From Isoetes taiwanensis (taxonomy: Eukaryota; Streptophyta; Lycopodiopsida; Isoetales; Isoetaceae): a DNA stretch of 64,000 nt. A program made the position numbers and the translations under genes. The stretch is from NCBI GenBank assembly GCA_021234155.1, contig JAJEKV010000585.1:62001-126000 (forward strand). The letters are read 5' to 3'. The notes beneath the pieces are model-generated. The model did not search any database. It was given only the letters and a program-made list of their open reading frames with translations, and had not been told where the DNA came from. This document shows, piece by piece, positions 8,601 through 19,280 of this stretch. Position 1 is the first letter of the stretch, and every line of letters begins with the position of its first letter.

Positions 8601-10560
8601 ATCAACTCTTTTTTGGTATGTCAAGAGAGAATTGAGGAGACTTTACCATCTCGATGGTGATTTCAAGGAGGTATGGGAAAGCCTTTCTAGAGAGGCTAGA
8701 AACAGATAAGGAACGAGAAGCCTTCAAGCATTATAAGAAGGAAGGCAACTTGTTGTATCATAAGCATAAGTTGTGTGTGCCCTAAATCATGGGGTAAGGA
8801 AGCTAATCCTCCATGACACACACAACAGCCCAATAGAGGGGCATGCGGGGTTTATGAAGACCTACTTCAAGATTCAAGTAGCTACGCCGGCCAAGGATAG
8901 GTTCCCATGCGTTATGAAACTATTTTTTCGGGACGTATAAAGTGAAAAATACGTATTTTTGGGAAAAATACGTATTTTTGTATTAATACTCGCCGGCGGT
9001 AGGAAAAAAAAGTTCCGGCGTGTGAAACCTGTTCGATTTCACCTTGAACTTTCTTCGGCGTGGCGAAGTCTAAGTTTTAAACTACGCGAGATCCCCTCAC
9101 CCGACACCGGCGTAAAAGCGAAGCCTTAATGTTAAACTTCGCTGCGGGAAACTCTTTTCGGCGTAAAGAGAAATATAAAAGGTTAAACTTAAGCGTTTTT
9201 GTTGGCGTAAGCATTCTTTGCGTTTAAACTTACCTTGAAGGCGGTTAAAATGGCGGCCAGTTTTAAACTGGCGAAGTTTTCTATATATATTTGGTGGCGT
9301 TAAAACTACGAAGTTATTTGTTTAAACTTCTGTGAAGATGTTTTCGCGTAAAGCGAAAGCGGTTCATTTAAACTACCTTGAAACTATTTCTAGTTGGCGT
9401 AGCGAAAATCTTGTTTAAACTACGAACCCGGACCGGCGTAAAGCCCGAAGCGGTTATTTTAAACTGCAGCGAAAGTTTTCGACGCCGGAAATTTTTAGCC
9501 GTATTTTTTGACGTATTAAGCGTCAAATTTGTGCCGTATCAAGCGAAAAAAAATACATATTGCGATAAAAACGTATCTGATATTGAACCTATCCTTGCTT
9601 CGGCCGGAATGAAGAAGCAGATAGCAAGATATATTCGCGAAAGTGTCGGTTGTGCCAGCAAACCAAAGCGAGCAGCTTCGAATCCAGGTGCCTTGGAACC
9701 TCTAGCAGTCTTAGAATGCGAAGTGGGAAGTGGTAAGTATGGATTTTATCACGGGACTCCCCAAGACTCTTGAGGCAAGGATGCATTGATGGTCGTAGTA
9801 GACAAATTATCTAAGATGGCACATTTTGTGCCTTGTAGAACTTTGACACAACATTAGATCTTGCCAAGCTATTTGTGAAGGAGATTTTTTAGGCTCCATG
9901 GCATGCCTCGGGGAGATAATATCGATAGAGATTCCAAGTTTATGAGTGCTTTTGGCGGGATCTCTTCAAGACCATCTCACACTGAAGCTCTCCATGAGCA
10001 CGCCTTATCCCCAAACGGATGGTCGGGGCGGAGAGGACTTAATCGAATCATTGAAGATATGCTTAGAAGCTTTGTGTGGAATAAGCAGTCCAAGTGGGAG
10101 GAGTACATCCACTTGGTGGAATTCGCCTACAATAGTGCCAAACGGAGTCATCTCGGATGTCTCCTTTCATGGTAAATTACGTTACTTGGGTCTTAACCCG
10201 GGACACTTGGCACAATCCCGTGTCAAAGGTTGAGGTGTCCCAACAAATGCTAGGAGATATGCGTGAGTTGGTGGAAGAGGTGAGGGGTTACCTCCTAGCA
10301 GCAAGAAGTCGGGCAGAAGAGTGTAGCCGACAAGCAATGGGACAAGTAAGAGAGTTCAAAGTAGGCTTATGGCGTGTGGTTGAAGATCAAGGTCAAGCAA
10401 GCTAAGCGGATTGGGAGTTGCAAGAAGCTTGCCCCTAGGTGGGCTGGTCCGTTGAAGATTTTGGAGAGAGTGGGCTCCCAAGCCTACAAGTTGGATCTTA
10501 GGCCCATCTCAAAGTTCACAAGGTTTTCCACGTAAGTTTATTAAAAGGCACAATCCTAAC
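8600..10560 (+). pseudogene. pol: Integrase (zinc finger, catalytic core, C-terminal domain), interrupted by a foreign insert
   Basis: The H2C2 finger is split. HDTHNSPIEGHAGFMKTYFK-like codons lie at about 8812-8870, and MKKQIARYIRESVGC follows at 9610-9655, with unrelated repetitive DNA between (about 8890-9590). The core reads KLSKMAHFVPCRT (about 9800-9840), DRDSKFMSAF (9930-9950, second Asp) and LNRIIEDMLRSFVWNKQSKWEEYIHLVEFAYNSA at 10040-10140 (with the catalytic Glu region). The C-terminal part has GPLKILERVGSQAY (10445-10490). Multiple frame changes. It would insert the cDNA into chromatin if intact. Confidence 0.85.
8890..9590. repeat. Inserted block of degenerate ~45-bp TTTAAACT repeats with palindromic left end
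   Basis: Sequence unlike the flanking pol gene. Two perfect 16-bp palindromes AAAAATACGTATTTTT occur at 8945-8960 and 8964-8979. They are followed by roughly ten copies of a core (G/T)TTTAAACT(A/T)C spaced about 40-57 bp (near 9075, 9132, 9181, 9221, 9261, 9299, 9320, 9366, 9412, 9455), separated by GGCGTAAAGCGAAG-like words. The right side also has CGTATTTTTTGACGTATTAAG. It separates the two halves of the integrase zinc finger. No coding motif is seen. Confidence 0.7.
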
Positions 10561-10790
10561 CCCGAGGAGGTTTTGGATACTCCAACTTTGTTGGAAATGA
10601 CGGAAGAGCAAGTGGAAATCGTGCTGAAGTTACTTCTTGATAAGTCATTCAAGAAGACTAGGAGGTCTCAGTTCCTCGGTATTTGGTTAAGTGGAAACAC
10701 TTGCCAGTGGAAGACGCGACGTGGGTATTAAAGCAAGATTTGGAGAAGCAATACCCGAGTTCATGAAGGAGTTTGATGGGCTTAGTCGTC
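10560..10790 (+). pseudogene. C-terminal chromodomain of the integrase
   Basis: EEVLDTPTLLEMTEEQVEIV leads into LLDKSFKKTRRSQFL (about 10630-10675), then, one frame over, YLVKWKHLPVEDATWVLKQD (10678-10737) and an acidic end. The spacing (L.D.R...R.....YLVKWK..P.EDATWE) is the chromodomain pattern of plant chromoviruses, which steers integration to chromatin marks. The break is one base at a CTCGG run. The typical first aromatic cage residue is not clear, as in group II chromodomains. Confidence 0.85.
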
Positions 10791-10799
10791 TCAGGCCAC

Positions 10800-11636
10800 A
10801 GTCGACCACGACTCGCCGGAGGTTAGCTTAGTATGCTTCTTAGTTAACCTTAAGTTCTCGGCTCATGTCCTCTAGTTGGTAGAATACATGTGCGGAATCT
10901 TGGAACGTGTGGGCGATGATGAGATAAGCCTTTAAAGGCGTTCTCTAGGGCCAACATGCACCAAGAGGTGCGCATGACCAATAAGGGTCATGTGAGAGAG
11001 AGAAGGAAAGGCATGGTGCGTGATGATGGGACATCGATTCGGATGCTCCCTATGCCACGATGTGGGGTCGCACACCGGCGTAGGGGGTCATGGTGAAGGT
11101 CAAAGTGATCATCTTGCGCGATGATGGGATCGTGAGACGTTCCCTAGCTTGAAACCCTTGGGGCATGATGCACTAGGGGGTTCGGCACCGGGTAACCGAA
11201 AGTACAAGGTAGCACTTGATCATGGGCGATGATGGGATCATCTTAAATGGTCCTTAAGCTCAAACCGGAAGGGCCATGATCGAAAGTGCAAGGTATTGGT
11301 AAGGGGGTGGTCCCCTAAAACCACAATTTTATTAATTAGACTAACGTAATGTGCTCCAGGCAAGTGAGAAGGAGCATCGAGGTGGAGCGCATTACGAGAA
11401 GATGGGGGAACCATAATTTAGATTATGAACCCTAATAACTCTTATAATAATGTTTTGAATTATTGTAAGAAGTAACCTTGTTAAGGCTATATAATTTTGT
11501 ATAAGTACAAATATAGCCTAAATTTTGACATTTAACTCTTTAATAACAAGTTGATCGTTGAATTTAAGTATATGTGTGTTGTTTTGCAGGATCGAGTAGC
11601 CTCGTCACCTTAAGCAATTGAGGACAGCATTGTTCT
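10800..11636 (+). repeat. 3' untranslated region with ~105-bp repeats
   Basis: Non-coding stretch between pol and the polypurine tract. The motif GCG(T/C)GATGATGGGAT and relatives recur near 10913, 11018, 11118 and 11226, about 100-107 bp apart. They are accompanied by GGGGTCATG/GGGCCATGAT and AAAGTRCAAGGTA words. The rest (11400-11600) is AT-rich. Confidence 0.7.
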
Positions 11637-11648
11637 AAGGGGGAAGAA
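11637..11648 (+). other. Polypurine tract
   Basis: AAGGGGGAAGAA immediately precedes the TGTGACG start of the 3' LTR. It is the plus-strand primer position of LTR retrotransposons. Confidence 0.85.
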
Positions 11649-13285
11649 TGTGACGTTAGGGGGAATATACGCTATATATACGTATATTCCTGGACCCGTC
11701 ACCATACAAGTCTACCTGGGTAGCCTTGTATGCATTGGGAAGTGGCAAGGGGTGCACATCTAAGTTAATTGTTTAACTTAGATAACCTTAGGATAAGACC
11801 CATTTCCACATGGCCTTATCCTATTGGGCAACCGCCACACGGCCTCATCCTAGTGGTGCCACGTGGCATCCCATGTGGACCCACACCTATATTAGCTCTA
11901 ACCCTAACCCTAGACCTTTTTCCCTGACCTAGCACCTAAACCCCCATCCACGCGCCCGAAACTCCGTTTCGAGCACCGTTCGTCGTAGCCTAGCCTGGAG
12001 CAGCAGCCCCTGGAAGGTGTGTATGATCGTAGAGGGAGCAAGTCTTCGAGCCACGTCAAGGAGCATGGAGACGCCAGGGATGGGAGGAAGCGCCGTGGAG
12101 GAGGTAGGTTGAGTAGAGTCCATGTCAGTTCATCTGGGAGTTAGCAATCCAGATGGGTTAGTATTTCGTAGCTAGAGTAGAGCCACCCTAGATCCTTTGT
12201 TGAACATCTTGAGACCTAATCAATGAACCCTAACTAATAGTTAGATATGTATGATTAGGTTAAGATGTTCATATGATATTGTTCATGATGATTATGGGAT
12301 GATGGTTGATCATGTTTGTTCCTCTTGTGTTGGGAAGGGGGGTAGAGACCTAGGGCCATATGTAGTATGTTCCTAGTATAGATCCCTTAGTTCCTATTAG
12401 ATTGCGGCCTGTGCATAGGAACCCACCAGGCTATGGAGGCTATGATGTGACCCAGCACTACACAACGGGGCTAGAGGCAATATGGAGGGAGGATCCCTGC
12501 CGAGTGGGGACTCTGAGGGGGATCCCATAGTGGGCTAGGCTTATGGCGGTCACCGTGTGGGCGAGGCATGGGTCCCAAACACCTCCCGGGCGAAGGTGTT
12601 GCCCTGCCTCTCAAGAGTTGCAAGTGTCGGCTTGGCTCTTGTTTTGGGGGGGTTCGGGTGCAATCGCGTGTGTCGTCACGATTCTCTAGCTGCCCGTGGA
12701 GCCTCTAGACCCCGGGAAGGGGAGATGCAACCCTTCCTACCTCGACGGACCAGGGAGATGCAACCTGGAGTAGTCCCGATGGGTGATGCCATGGGATTGC
12801 GTATCCGGAAGGTTAGAGTCATGCCAGAGCCTGATCTAGCCCATCTGCAAAGTATGCACAGGAGGGGCGGATGGAGTGGTCAACCCTAGCCATTGTCTTA
12901 TGCCAGCCCCGCCATTGTTATGACTCGGTCTGCTCTATCTTGAGGCCTATCCAGTCAGTCGACTTCCTTATGTGTCAGATCCACGGGTAGGAGCTCTCAC
13001 GTTTTATGGTATGTGGCTATGTTCTTTGCACCTTTGGATATGTGATGGACTACCCTTCGAGGTAGTATTTGTATTGTTGATGCTAGTTCTGACATGTTTA
13101 TCGCTTCCGCTGTTATAGGAGCCCATAGGGGAAGGGCGCGCCAAGACACCTTCGTGTCCCCTCCCCGCACTAGGGTCACCCTAGAGTGCGGGGTAGACGG
13201 AGGGCCTGTGCGGCTGTTGAGCCGGATGGGGGATTTCCTGCCGAGAGTACGGCCGAGCGCCGTATATTTAGCAGGGAGCGTCACA
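11649..13285 (+). repeat. Complete 3' LTR (about 1.64 kb)
   Basis: Bounded by the inverted termini TGTGACG and CGTCACA. The last 1047 bp duplicate window positions 1-1040. It contains a short telomere-like run CTAACCCTAACCCTAG (11898-11913). Related LTR ends occur at 57528-58049 (+) and 63493-64000 (-). Confidence 0.93.
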
Positions 13286-13929
13286 GGTGAAGATTGGAGG
13301 TCAAGATGGGTTGGATAAAAGTGGTGCAACAAAAAGGAGAGTAGTATTAAACACCGTCAATTCATTCTTGAGGCAAACAAAAACAATGAATCTCCAGATT
13401 AAACGGGAAATATTGATTGATGTACTAGAACATAAAGCTATGGAAGAGATAGTTGGGGATCTCTTGAAGAATATGGAAGCAAAAACAACCATAATAGATA
13501 ATATCAGAGATTCAATCCATATCATGAAGCCATCAACTAGTCTAGATTGTATGGCTGCTAAAAAATCTTGTTTAGCAATGGCAATAGGCAATGAAGTAAA
13601 AAGCACTCTATGAAGTTCTTGATGTTCATCCAAGAAATTTGATGCTGCAAAGAGAGACAAATTTGAGATAAATTGCAATTCAGGAAAATGGGTGTACTAT
13701 AGAAGGGGAAGAAGATGTGATTCCATTTCTGATTCATCATTGCTCTTGTACGTGTTTTTTGGATTTCTAATACTAGGGTCTCTCCAAACACAAAGGATGT
13801 GAAATCTAGGAGACTTGAAAGAAATATCGAGAAGAGCATGCTACACATTACTTAGAGCAAAGCCAAGTTAGTTACTACTCTATTATCTATCTACTCTTTC
13901 AAGCTTGATTTGATCCGGGTTTTCTCTAG

Positions 13930-14340
13930 ATCCTCTGAATGCAGTTATAGATTGTGTATTGTAGATAGTATATTATAGTTTTAGATCCAAGATAGATTGC
14001 ATTATGGTTGGAATAGATTGTGGTTTTGGATTACATTGTGGTTAGATTAAACTGTGGTTCAAGTCATATTGTGATTCGTTGCATTGTGGTTTAAACTTGG
14101 TTGTGGTTGTAGATTACATTGTGGTTCTAGATTATGGTTTTGATTAGATTGTGGTTTTGGATTGGAATGTGGTTTTTGGTTTCAATTTTCTTGTGATTGT
14201 GGTTGTGGATTACATTGTGGGTCTAGATTATGGTTTGATGGATTGTGGTTTTAGGTTAGATTGTGATTTTAAGGTTTCTAATGGATATTGTTTTATTTTG
14301 TGGTTTGGAATTTCATTATTATAGTTTGAGGTTCATGTTT
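13930..14340 (+). repeat. GTGGTT-rich intron array in the transposase gene
   Basis: About ten copies of TGTGGTT in 400 bp (for example ATTGTGGTTTTGGATTACAT), within the intron 13867-14389. The same word on the opposite strand fills an intron of the minus-strand gene (21950-22400). Confidence 0.75.
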
Positions 14341-15496
14341 TGCGGTTTTGGGGTTTGAGATTGATAATCAACTATTGTTTTGTTCTTAGATGCAACTCTA
14401 TAAAGCTTTCAAAGCAAAACATCCAAATGTCAAAGTTGGAGCTTCAGCTTTTCAAAATTTGAAGCCGTGGTTTGTAGTGAAGCTAGCAAAGTATAACACT
14501 TGTTGTTGCATACATCATGTCAGGTTACAAATGTTGCTGGATGGTTTAACTAAATTCAGGAAGAAGCACTCAAAGTCATGTACTTGTGAGTGCAAGATTT
14601 TTACAGACATCAGTGATCTTTGGAAATGTATTGTTTGCCAGAAGGGTGAGATTGATGAATTCTATAGTAAGGATTGTCTTGACGGTACTTGTAGTGAGTG
14701 TGGGATAAAGAAGTTTGAAATCTGCCCCAAGGAATTAGAGAGTGAGGAGGTTGTGAAATGGGAGTACATCGACTATGAACATGGAGGTGTGGATAAACGT
14801 GGAGAGCCTAAGAAAGTTTTGAAACACCAATACAAAGAGACCACACCAGCAGTGCTAATAAGCAAACTCAAAGGCGGGTTGGAAAAATTTCCCTCCACAA
14901 TTTCAAATACAAATGGCAAGATAAAGCAGGTTTATGGAAATGCTCGATAATCTCCTTCGGATGTCATAGTGCCAAATTGGTAGATTTTTTGGGAAAATTA
15001 CACATTGAAAGAGAGAACACAGGTGCAATCTCAATACTGGACAAGCATGCAAGTGACCATTCTTGTCCACATTACTTATCATGTGGCTGAGAATGGTGAA
15101 GTAGTAAAAGAAACACATTATTATATATCAGATGACCGCAAACATGATACCTTATTCGTGCAGCATTGCTTTAATATGCACTTCAATTATATGGAAGAGC
15201 AAGGACTAAAACCACGTAGGCACTGGGTTTTTTCTGATGGTGCGTTGCATCACAATTCAAAGCTGCAAGGCCATTTTATTTTATTGCTAGATACTCTTAT
15301 GGACTCTAATTCATATGATGTGGAATTACTTTGGTTCAAAACCACGGAAAGGGAGAACATGATGGCAAGGCTGCTGAATTAAAGAGATGGATCAGAATGG
15401 TCCAACCCCTATATCGATACTAAGATAGAGAATGCACATGATATTGTGGAGTACGCCAAGGAGTTATTTTTCTCGTACAGTTTCTTCTAAAGAGGA

Positions 15497-15519
15497 ACCA
15501 AAAAAAAAAAAAAAAAAGA
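15497..15519. repeat. Poly(A) run in the transposase gene
   Basis: An uninterrupted A tract between coding-like segments (RGTK... and FFGKLKSKSMAKEW). It disrupts the frame. It may be a slippage or assembly artefact. Confidence 0.7.
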
Positions 15520-16904
15520 TATTAAAAGATTTTTTGGGAAGTTAAAGAGTAAGTCGATGGCGAAGGAATGGGGAGCACATACGGTGAAGGATACTCAAAA
15601 ATTCATAGTGTAATGCCAAGATTCAGCTTGGGATCAACAACTCAATTACGAGGTTTGAAGATTCTCATGCTTTTGTAGTTTTGTTTAGATGAACATTGGG
15701 ATAGATCGAGAAGAACCGGCATATGTGAATAAGTGGGAACTGGTGGAAATTGAACCTGCTTCTTCATCTACTTGTGATGCAATTGAGGTTAGAAAGTCAC
15801 AAAGGCCCTTATATTCAGGTGTTAATATTGCTGACCGGGTCAGATGTGGAGATTACTTTGCGTAAAGGGCAAAGCACCAAAAACAACCACGAAGGGGATG
15901 ACTTTTGGTTGCTTGCATGTACAAGGGAGAAGTATGTAGTGGAAAAAAGACTTCAAAGATAATGGGCGTGGTTCTTAAAAGGTGAAAGTATATTAGAAGG
16001 AACTTACTCAAAAAAAAAAAATTCCAAGTTCAAAGAGAGGTTATGAATTATGTTCTCAAGAAGGAGTTGCAAAGGTTTACTCTACACAAGTATGTGGTGT
16101 TAGAATCCCACTAATGAAAGGAAATTATGCTATCAAAGGACATCCTGTATTTCATCTTCTAGATCCTAAGGATGAAGAACAGATCAGAGCCAACTTACCA
16201 CCTGTGTTGTCAGATGATGATGATGGTGATGGTGATGGTGATGGTGAGTGAACACTTGTTGTTGTGAGCAGATGATGATGATGAACAGATCAAAGCCACT
16301 TGCCATCTGGGTTGTCATGATGATGATTTTCATGTATTGATGTTTTAATAGATAATGATGATGATGATGAGTTGATATATCTTGTATTCTTCTACTTGTG
16401 TTTTCTGTGCTTGTATGATAATGTTATTGTTTAGACTTTATGTTATTAATGTTTTATTCATAACTAACATATGTTTAAAAGGTGTGTTGGTTTATTCATT
16501 TGATAGATATTGAATGAATAGGTGTTAGGTTCAAATCCAAGGATGTTAAGTTTGAATTTTGTATTCATGAATGTTAAAATAATTTTGGATCTATGTCTTA
16601 CATGGTAGAGTAGTCCAATACAAAAACCCTAAACCTATCAATATCCCACACCAATATCCCACATGCCAAAGAAGCAAAAGTAGCATGTGTATATAAGATG
16701 CACCTAGAAGTGATTAAGTATCATGTGATTGGGCCTTGTTGACGAACCTTTGGAGACATCCAAGGGGGATGGACCTGTGGTGCGCGTAGACGATGCCCTA
16801 CAATTAGTCGAGCCACATTGGTCTGAGATCTAACGACCTCGAATCGGATATAATTCGAGGGTTCTCTTTAAACGGAGATTTACGGAAGGCAGAGGCCGAG
16901 ATAG

Positions 16905-17335
16905 GTCCCAATAAAAGTCGGAGTGGATATCCCACTATGATGGCTCACATGATCTAACCTCTAGGGTGGCCTCCTAGAGGGTATAACCCCGAGGGTGAGA
17001 TAGGTCCCAATGAAAGTCCGGATGGATATCCCACTATGATGGCTCACATGATCTAACCTCTAGGGTGGCCTCCCTAGAGGGTGTAACCTCGAGGGTGTAT
17101 AGTATAGTGTCTTAGAGGTCTTAGAGGGTTGTTGTGAATGATATGCTTGTGTTGGGGGTTGTTGTGAATCCCACCCACTATGATGGCTCACATGATCTAA
17201 CCTCTAGGGTGGCCTCCTAGAGGGTGTAACCTCGAGGGTGTATAGTATAGTGTCTTAGAGGTCTTAGAGGGTTGTTGTGAATGATATGCTTGTGTTGGGG
17301 GGTTGTTGTGAATGATACATGTGTTGACAATTGAA
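16905..17335. repeat. Tandem repeat, ~100-180 bp units
   Basis: Three copies of GGATATCCCACTATGATGGC...CACATGATCTAACCTCTAGGGTGGCCTCCTAGAGGGTGTAACC...GAGGGTG. The last two include an extra TATAGTATAGTGTCTTAGAGG...GGGTTGTTGTGAATGATATGCTTGTG block. CTAGGGTGGCCTCCTAG is a partial palindrome inside each copy. Confidence 0.9.
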
Positions 17336-17464
17336 TTTACAGGACAATGATGGTGAATACATCCGAGACGAGACATGGAGGCACTATGTGTATGTATAAA
17401 AGTATATATAATCTGCATACAAAATGGTACCATGCATAAAATCCCAAACAACAACTAAAAAGAA

Positions 17465-17650
17465 AAAATAAAGTGAGTGAGTGAGGTAGTAGTGAGATGG
17501 GGGCTTCCCCTTGAGAGTGAGGTCGATGAGTGAGGTGGAAAGCTCCCCTCGAAAGGGGATGAGTGAGGTGGGGCGCTTCCCTCGAACGGTGAGGATGAGT
17601 GAGGTGGGGGCGCTTCCCCCATCGCCGTTGAGGGACTTCGCAGCATTAGA
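17465..17650. repeat. Short tandem repeat, GAGTGAGGTGGGGGCGCTTCCC units
   Basis: Four to five degenerate units of GATGAGTGAGGTGGGGGCGCTTCCCCTCGA, about 35-40 bp each. The GC-rich block contrasts with AT-rich neighbours. Confidence 0.85.
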
Positions 17651-17689
17651 CTAAGTCCTTAGAGAGGTCCTTAAAAAACAAACTCCAGA

Positions 17690-18210
17690 ACTCCAACTCC
17701 AAAACTATACTATACAACTCAAAACGTCAAAAAGAAAAACAAACAAACCACAAACTCAAAACTCCATTTCTCAAACTCCACAAACTCAAACTCAAATTCT
17801 CTTTTTGACTTGTTACTACACAAACACAAACTCCACAAACTAAAACCCCAATTCTCTCTGTGGCTTGTTACTACATAAACTCAAACTTCCAAACTCTAAA
17901 CTCCACAAACTAAAACTCCAATTCTCTACGTGGCTTGTTACTACATAAACTCAAACTTCCAAACTCTAAACTCCACAAACTAAAACTCCAATTCTCTTTG
18001 TGGCTTCTTACTACATAAATTCAAACTTCCAATTCAACTCTAACTTTGTGTTTACAATATATTCAAAATCTGAATAAGCAAGTCATGTCTATTACAATAA
18101 AAAACTTAAACTCCAATTCTCTTTGTTGTTTGTGGCTTGTTAGTACATAAATGCAAACTGCCAATTCAACTCCAAGTTTGTGTTTACAATGTATTCAATT
18201 CCAAGTTTGC
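17690..18210. repeat. ~70-bp tandem repeats, CTCCACAAACTAAAACTCCAATTCTCT
   Basis: At least five units combining TTGTGGCTTGTTACTACATAAACTCAAACTTCCAAACTC and CACAAACTAAAACTCCAATTCTCT. The first unit boundaries are vague and the later ones (17870-18010) are nearly identical. A final variant carries GTGTTTACAATGTATTCAA. Confidence 0.88.
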
Positions 18211-18326
18211 GTTTACAATGTATTCAAAATCTGAATAAGCAAGTAATCTCATATCTATTATCTATTACAAGTTATGTCCATAATCTCTAAAAACTTGATT
18301 ACATATACAAATAATCAAGTAATCCC

Positions 18327-19142
18327 TTATACTAGACACAACCTGTGGTGTAAAACATCGGTTTGAATAGTGTAACCAATTTCAGATGGCAAAGCATCTT
18401 CCTCCATGATGATTTTAGCAAACATACAAATATACAATCCACATGAATAACCATTTGATTGGAGAGGATGAGGGCTAAGATGGCACCACCGCAAATTCTC
18501 TTTGAATTGGGCTGCTCGTGGGGAAAGCTTGGCCAAAGCTTCTATTAGCCTGTTATAAGAGAGGAAAGTCAATTCCTACATAATCAAAATAAGTTTACAT
18601 TTGAATTCACAAATTGACCACTTACCTGCTTATAGGGGTCCAATCATACCTTTGACAACCAAGGCTATCAAAGTGCAATATAATTGGATAAGTGTAATTG
18701 CTAGGGGCTAAAAGACCCAATATCACAGCTGCAGTCCAATGATTCCTATGGCACATAGGAATAATCAAACATGCACAATGGTCCATATCCAATCCCAGCA
18801 ACAATTTGGATATAACAAGTTCTTTTTTTATTTTTATATATCCATATGTTAGTGCATGACATATGTATACTTGTTTTCTTCGTTCCTCATCCAAATGTAG
18901 CCACTCATTTCTAAGCAAAATACACCATGCTATAAAGAGGTCACAACAGAAAGTACAATCCTAGGTATGCAACAATTTACCTCATGAACAGATCAATGAT
19001 CGTATTATTAAGCCATCGTGTCTCATTGTCCAGAATGTCTACTTCTGTGCTCATTATAGTGATTGGGTTGGATTCGGCGCAATACACCATGGGTAGAAAG
19101 TTGTCGAGCAATTCTACTAGGGATCTGCTCCTCTTCCTCAAT
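18327..19142 (-). CDS. Ulp1-type cysteine protease domain (peptidase family C48), three exons
   Basis: Exons on -: 19142-18981, 18910-18626 and 18550-18327, separated by introns of 70 and 75 bp with GTAAAT...TAG and GTAAGT...CAG borders that keep one frame. Exon 1 gives RLRKRSRSLVELLDNFLPMV...LFMR. Exon 2 holds NHWTAAVI (catalytic His) and LHFDSLG (catalytic Asp). Exon 3 holds PLQSNGYSCGLYICMF (oxyanion Gln and catalytic Cys) and ends at a stop. All four catalytic positions of SUMO/NEDD8 proteases are present, and there are no stops inside the exons, unlike its neighbours. No convincing ATG precedes exon 1; an acceptor (TTAATAACAG) at 19143 implies upstream exons, possibly those of the phosphatase-like domain. 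Plant DNA transposons are known to carry Ulp1-like genes. It should remove SUMO or a related modifier; the substrate is unknown. Confidence 0.85.
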
Positions 19143-19280
19143 CTGTTATTAAGGTAAATAATACAATCCAAGGAAACAAATGCATTTTAACACATTTAGA
19201 TTTCAAAGTAGATTTCAGATATCTTACACAATGTTTTGTAACAAATTAGATCTAAAATAGTTTATAGATTCTAGTAATAA

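Larger units (their letters stand above)
1..13285 (+). mobile_element. Chromovirus (Ty3/gypsy) LTR retrotransposon with extra 5' cargo, 5' end outside window
   Basis: Order seen on the + strand: partial 5' LTR, tRNA-Met primer-binding site, about 4.2 kb of non-gag sequence (histone H3-like gene plus a second unidentified region), gag with zinc knuckle, protease, RT, RNase H, integrase, chromodomain, repeated 3' UTR, polypurine tract, complete 3' LTR. The window's first base matches position 12239, so about 590 bp of the 5' LTR is missing. The 3' LTR starts TGTGACG and ends CGTCACA. The bases after it (GGTGA) would be the target-site duplication, but the 5' flank is not in the window. RT/integrase order and the C-terminal chromodomain place it among plant chromoviruses. 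Frames are broken in most domains, so it is unlikely to be autonomous as written, although many breaks are homopolymer changes. Confidence 0.9.
13287..16251 (+). pseudogene. Spliced eukaryotic DDE-type transposase gene, 5' end lost or displaced by the chromovirus
   Basis: Exon material from 13287 runs to 13866 (NTRVSPNTKDVK, EEHATHYLEQSQ), with an intron 13867-14389 (GT...TTCTTAG). The main exon starts at 14390 (MQLYKAFKAKHPNVKVGASAF, NLKPWFV, CCCIHH, then a Cys-rich finger CTCECK...CIVCQKGE...CSECGIKKFEICPK). Further on come QSQYWTSMQVTILVHITY, HWVFSDGALHHNSKLQGHF (about 15218-15275) and HGKGEHDGKAAELKRW in the next frame (about 15340-15385). The SDG..H/QFK and SHGKG.HDG signatures define a transposase family found in plants and animals. 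The C-terminus is acidic (DDDDGDGDGDGE, stop 16249-16251). Frames shift by one base at T runs (near 13610, 15335). It would cut and paste the surrounding unit. The gene converges on the minus-strand locus at 18.3-23.1 kb. Confidence 0.78.
16252..18326. other. Gap between converging genes, no coding sequence, several tandem arrays
   Basis: Holds the 3' regions of both genes. 16252-16900 is AT-rich with GATGAT runs. The arrays at 16905-17335, 17465-17650 and 17690-18210 are listed separately. No ORF with family motifs is seen. Confidence 0.7.

Noticed and set aside
9378-9773. 131-codon continuous frame as a separate gene
   Set aside because: It joins the TTTAAACT repeat block to the second half of the integrase zinc finger by chance.
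11898-11913. Telomere-like CTAACCCTAACCCTAG
   Set aside because: Only two units, inside the LTR. Not an interstitial telomere array.
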